NCBI GenBank assembly: GCA_022841245.1 | Contig: JALHRW010000005.1 | Span: forward strand, 1 to 64,000 | Origin: Planctomycetota bacterium | Lineage (GTDB): Bacteria; Planctomycetota; UBA11346 | Direction of reading: 5' to 3' | Length of the DNA: 64,000 nucleotides | In this document: in pieces, positions 63,240-64,000 of the stretch | Layout of the letters: each line of letters starts with the position of its first letter | How positions within the stretch are numbered: position 1 is the stretch's first letter | Notes under the pieces: generated by a model | Seen by the model: the letters and a program-made list of their open reading frames with translations, nothing else | Databases searched by the model: none | What the model was told of the DNA's origin: nothing | Program-made: the position numbers and the translations under genes

Positions 63240-64000
63240 ATGGCACGAGGCGGGTCCAACATCGAGGCGCAGGTGTGGGATGCCACCGAGCGGGCGCTCG
63301 GTCGCTTCGGTCGCGTCGAGTCCATGTCGGGGGTCGCCCCATCGGGATCCATCGACCGGGTAGCCAGGCTGATCCTTGCGGACGGTCGCCTGCTGGAGCT
63401 TCGACTGGACCTCCGCCGCATCCCGACGCAGGGGAGGTCACTGCAGGAGCAGGCGATCGCCTTGGCCGCCCTGCGGCAGGCGGCCTCGCCGGTCGACCCC
63501 GCCGTGGCCAACGGGCTGGTCATCATGGTGCCAGCGTTGCCCGTGGGTTTCGCCGATGGCGTGCGGCGCCTGCTTGCTCCACTCGGTACGCCGAAGCTCA
63601 ATGTCATCATCCTCTCGGCGGCGGGCGGGTGGTGGTGCTGGCTGCCAGGGGTCGGCATCAATGCGATGGAGCCTGACCGCAAGATGGCGCGTGGCGTGGT
63701 CAGCAGTTCGTCGCCGCGCGAGGTGCCGCTGACGGCTGTGAATCAGTGGTTGCTCAAGATCCTGCTGCTGGGCCGTGCGCCGACCACGTGGTGGTCCGGA
63801 CCACGCCTGGGTGATGCGACCGGGCAGGATCTTGCCGGCGTTGCCGAGGTAGGCAGCAGCACGGCCTATCGCCTGGTGGGCTCCTTGGTGGCACGCGGGT
63901 GGATGGGCCGCGATCTGCGGCTGCGCCGGGCCGATGCGCTGGTCCGGTACTGGTTGGATCATGCCCGGCATGAGCAGGTCGCAGTACGACCGGTGCGGCC
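63240..64000 (+). CDS. Partial CDS running off the window: AbiEi-like antitoxin/winged-helix regulator
   Basis: Open frame from ATG 63240 to the window end (absent from the ORF track because no stop in window); 'AVNQWLLKILLLGRAPTTWWSGPRLGDATGQDLAGVAEVGSSTAYRLVGSLVARGWMG' resembles the wHTH of type IV TA antitoxins. Confidence 0.5.
   Translation, partial: MARGGSNIEAQVWDATERALGRFGRVESMSGVAPSGSIDRVARLILADGRLLELRLDLRRIPTQGRSLQEQAIALAALRQAASPVDPAVANGLVIMVPALPVGFADGVRRLLAPLGTPKLNVIILSAAGGWWCWLPGVGINAMEPDRKMARGVVSSSSPREVPLTAVNQWLLKILLLGRAPTTWWSGPRLGDATGQDLAGVAEVGSSTAYRLVGSLVARGWMGRDLRLRRADALVRYWLDHARHEQVAVRPVR

Noticed and set aside
1-64000. CRISPR arrays, rRNA, tRNA genes, integrases, complete IS elements
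   Set aside because: Looked for direct-repeat/spacer periodicity, tRNA-like folds and transposase/integrase motifs; none found by reading, though a tool-based scan (tRNAscan-SE, CRT, ISEScan) would be needed to exclude them.

Overview
GC-rich bacterial window with no rRNA, tRNA, CRISPR array or intact mobile element recognised. Main blocks: (1) 66-2411, a parallel beta-helix/cadherin-like surface protein; (2) 2.4-14.5 kb, a partial type VI secretion locus (vgrG, a Sel1-repeat/sigma-factor-like fusion, tssJ-K-L-M, tagF, tssA) with no tssB/C/D/E/F/G/H in the window; (3) pyruvate kinase; (4) 16.3-20.6 kb, a micro-lipoprotein, a rhombosortase and a GlyGly-CTERM VIT-VWA protein, divergent from a sigma-54 activator; (5) 20.6-30.2 kb, metabolic genes (glycosyltransferase, Gfo/Idh, zinc alcohol dehydrogenase, AraC, purU, ribokinase, proS, class-I amidotransferase, PIN/TRAM); (6) 30.3-37 kb, an FHA-kinase-like receptor, an ArnT-like transferase, birA and a hybrid histidine kinase; (7) 41.3-44.3 kb, an exported putative lipoprotein translationally overlapping an ECF sigma factor that carries one TM helix and a C-terminal domain homologous to that lipoprotein; this is my best candidate for an undescribed system; (8) a DinB-ArsR-double-SRPBCC operon with paired operator-like palindromes; (9) an Lhr-type helicase flanked by decayed gene fragments; (10) a chemoreceptor and two small membrane proteins; (11) 54.4-61.3 kb, a five-gene pseudopilin operon with very large members; (12) a truncated GH36 remnant next to an AraC regulator, and a partial AbiEi-like regulator with a perfect operator palindrome at the right edge. 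All family calls are from reading the translated sequences; no database search was run.
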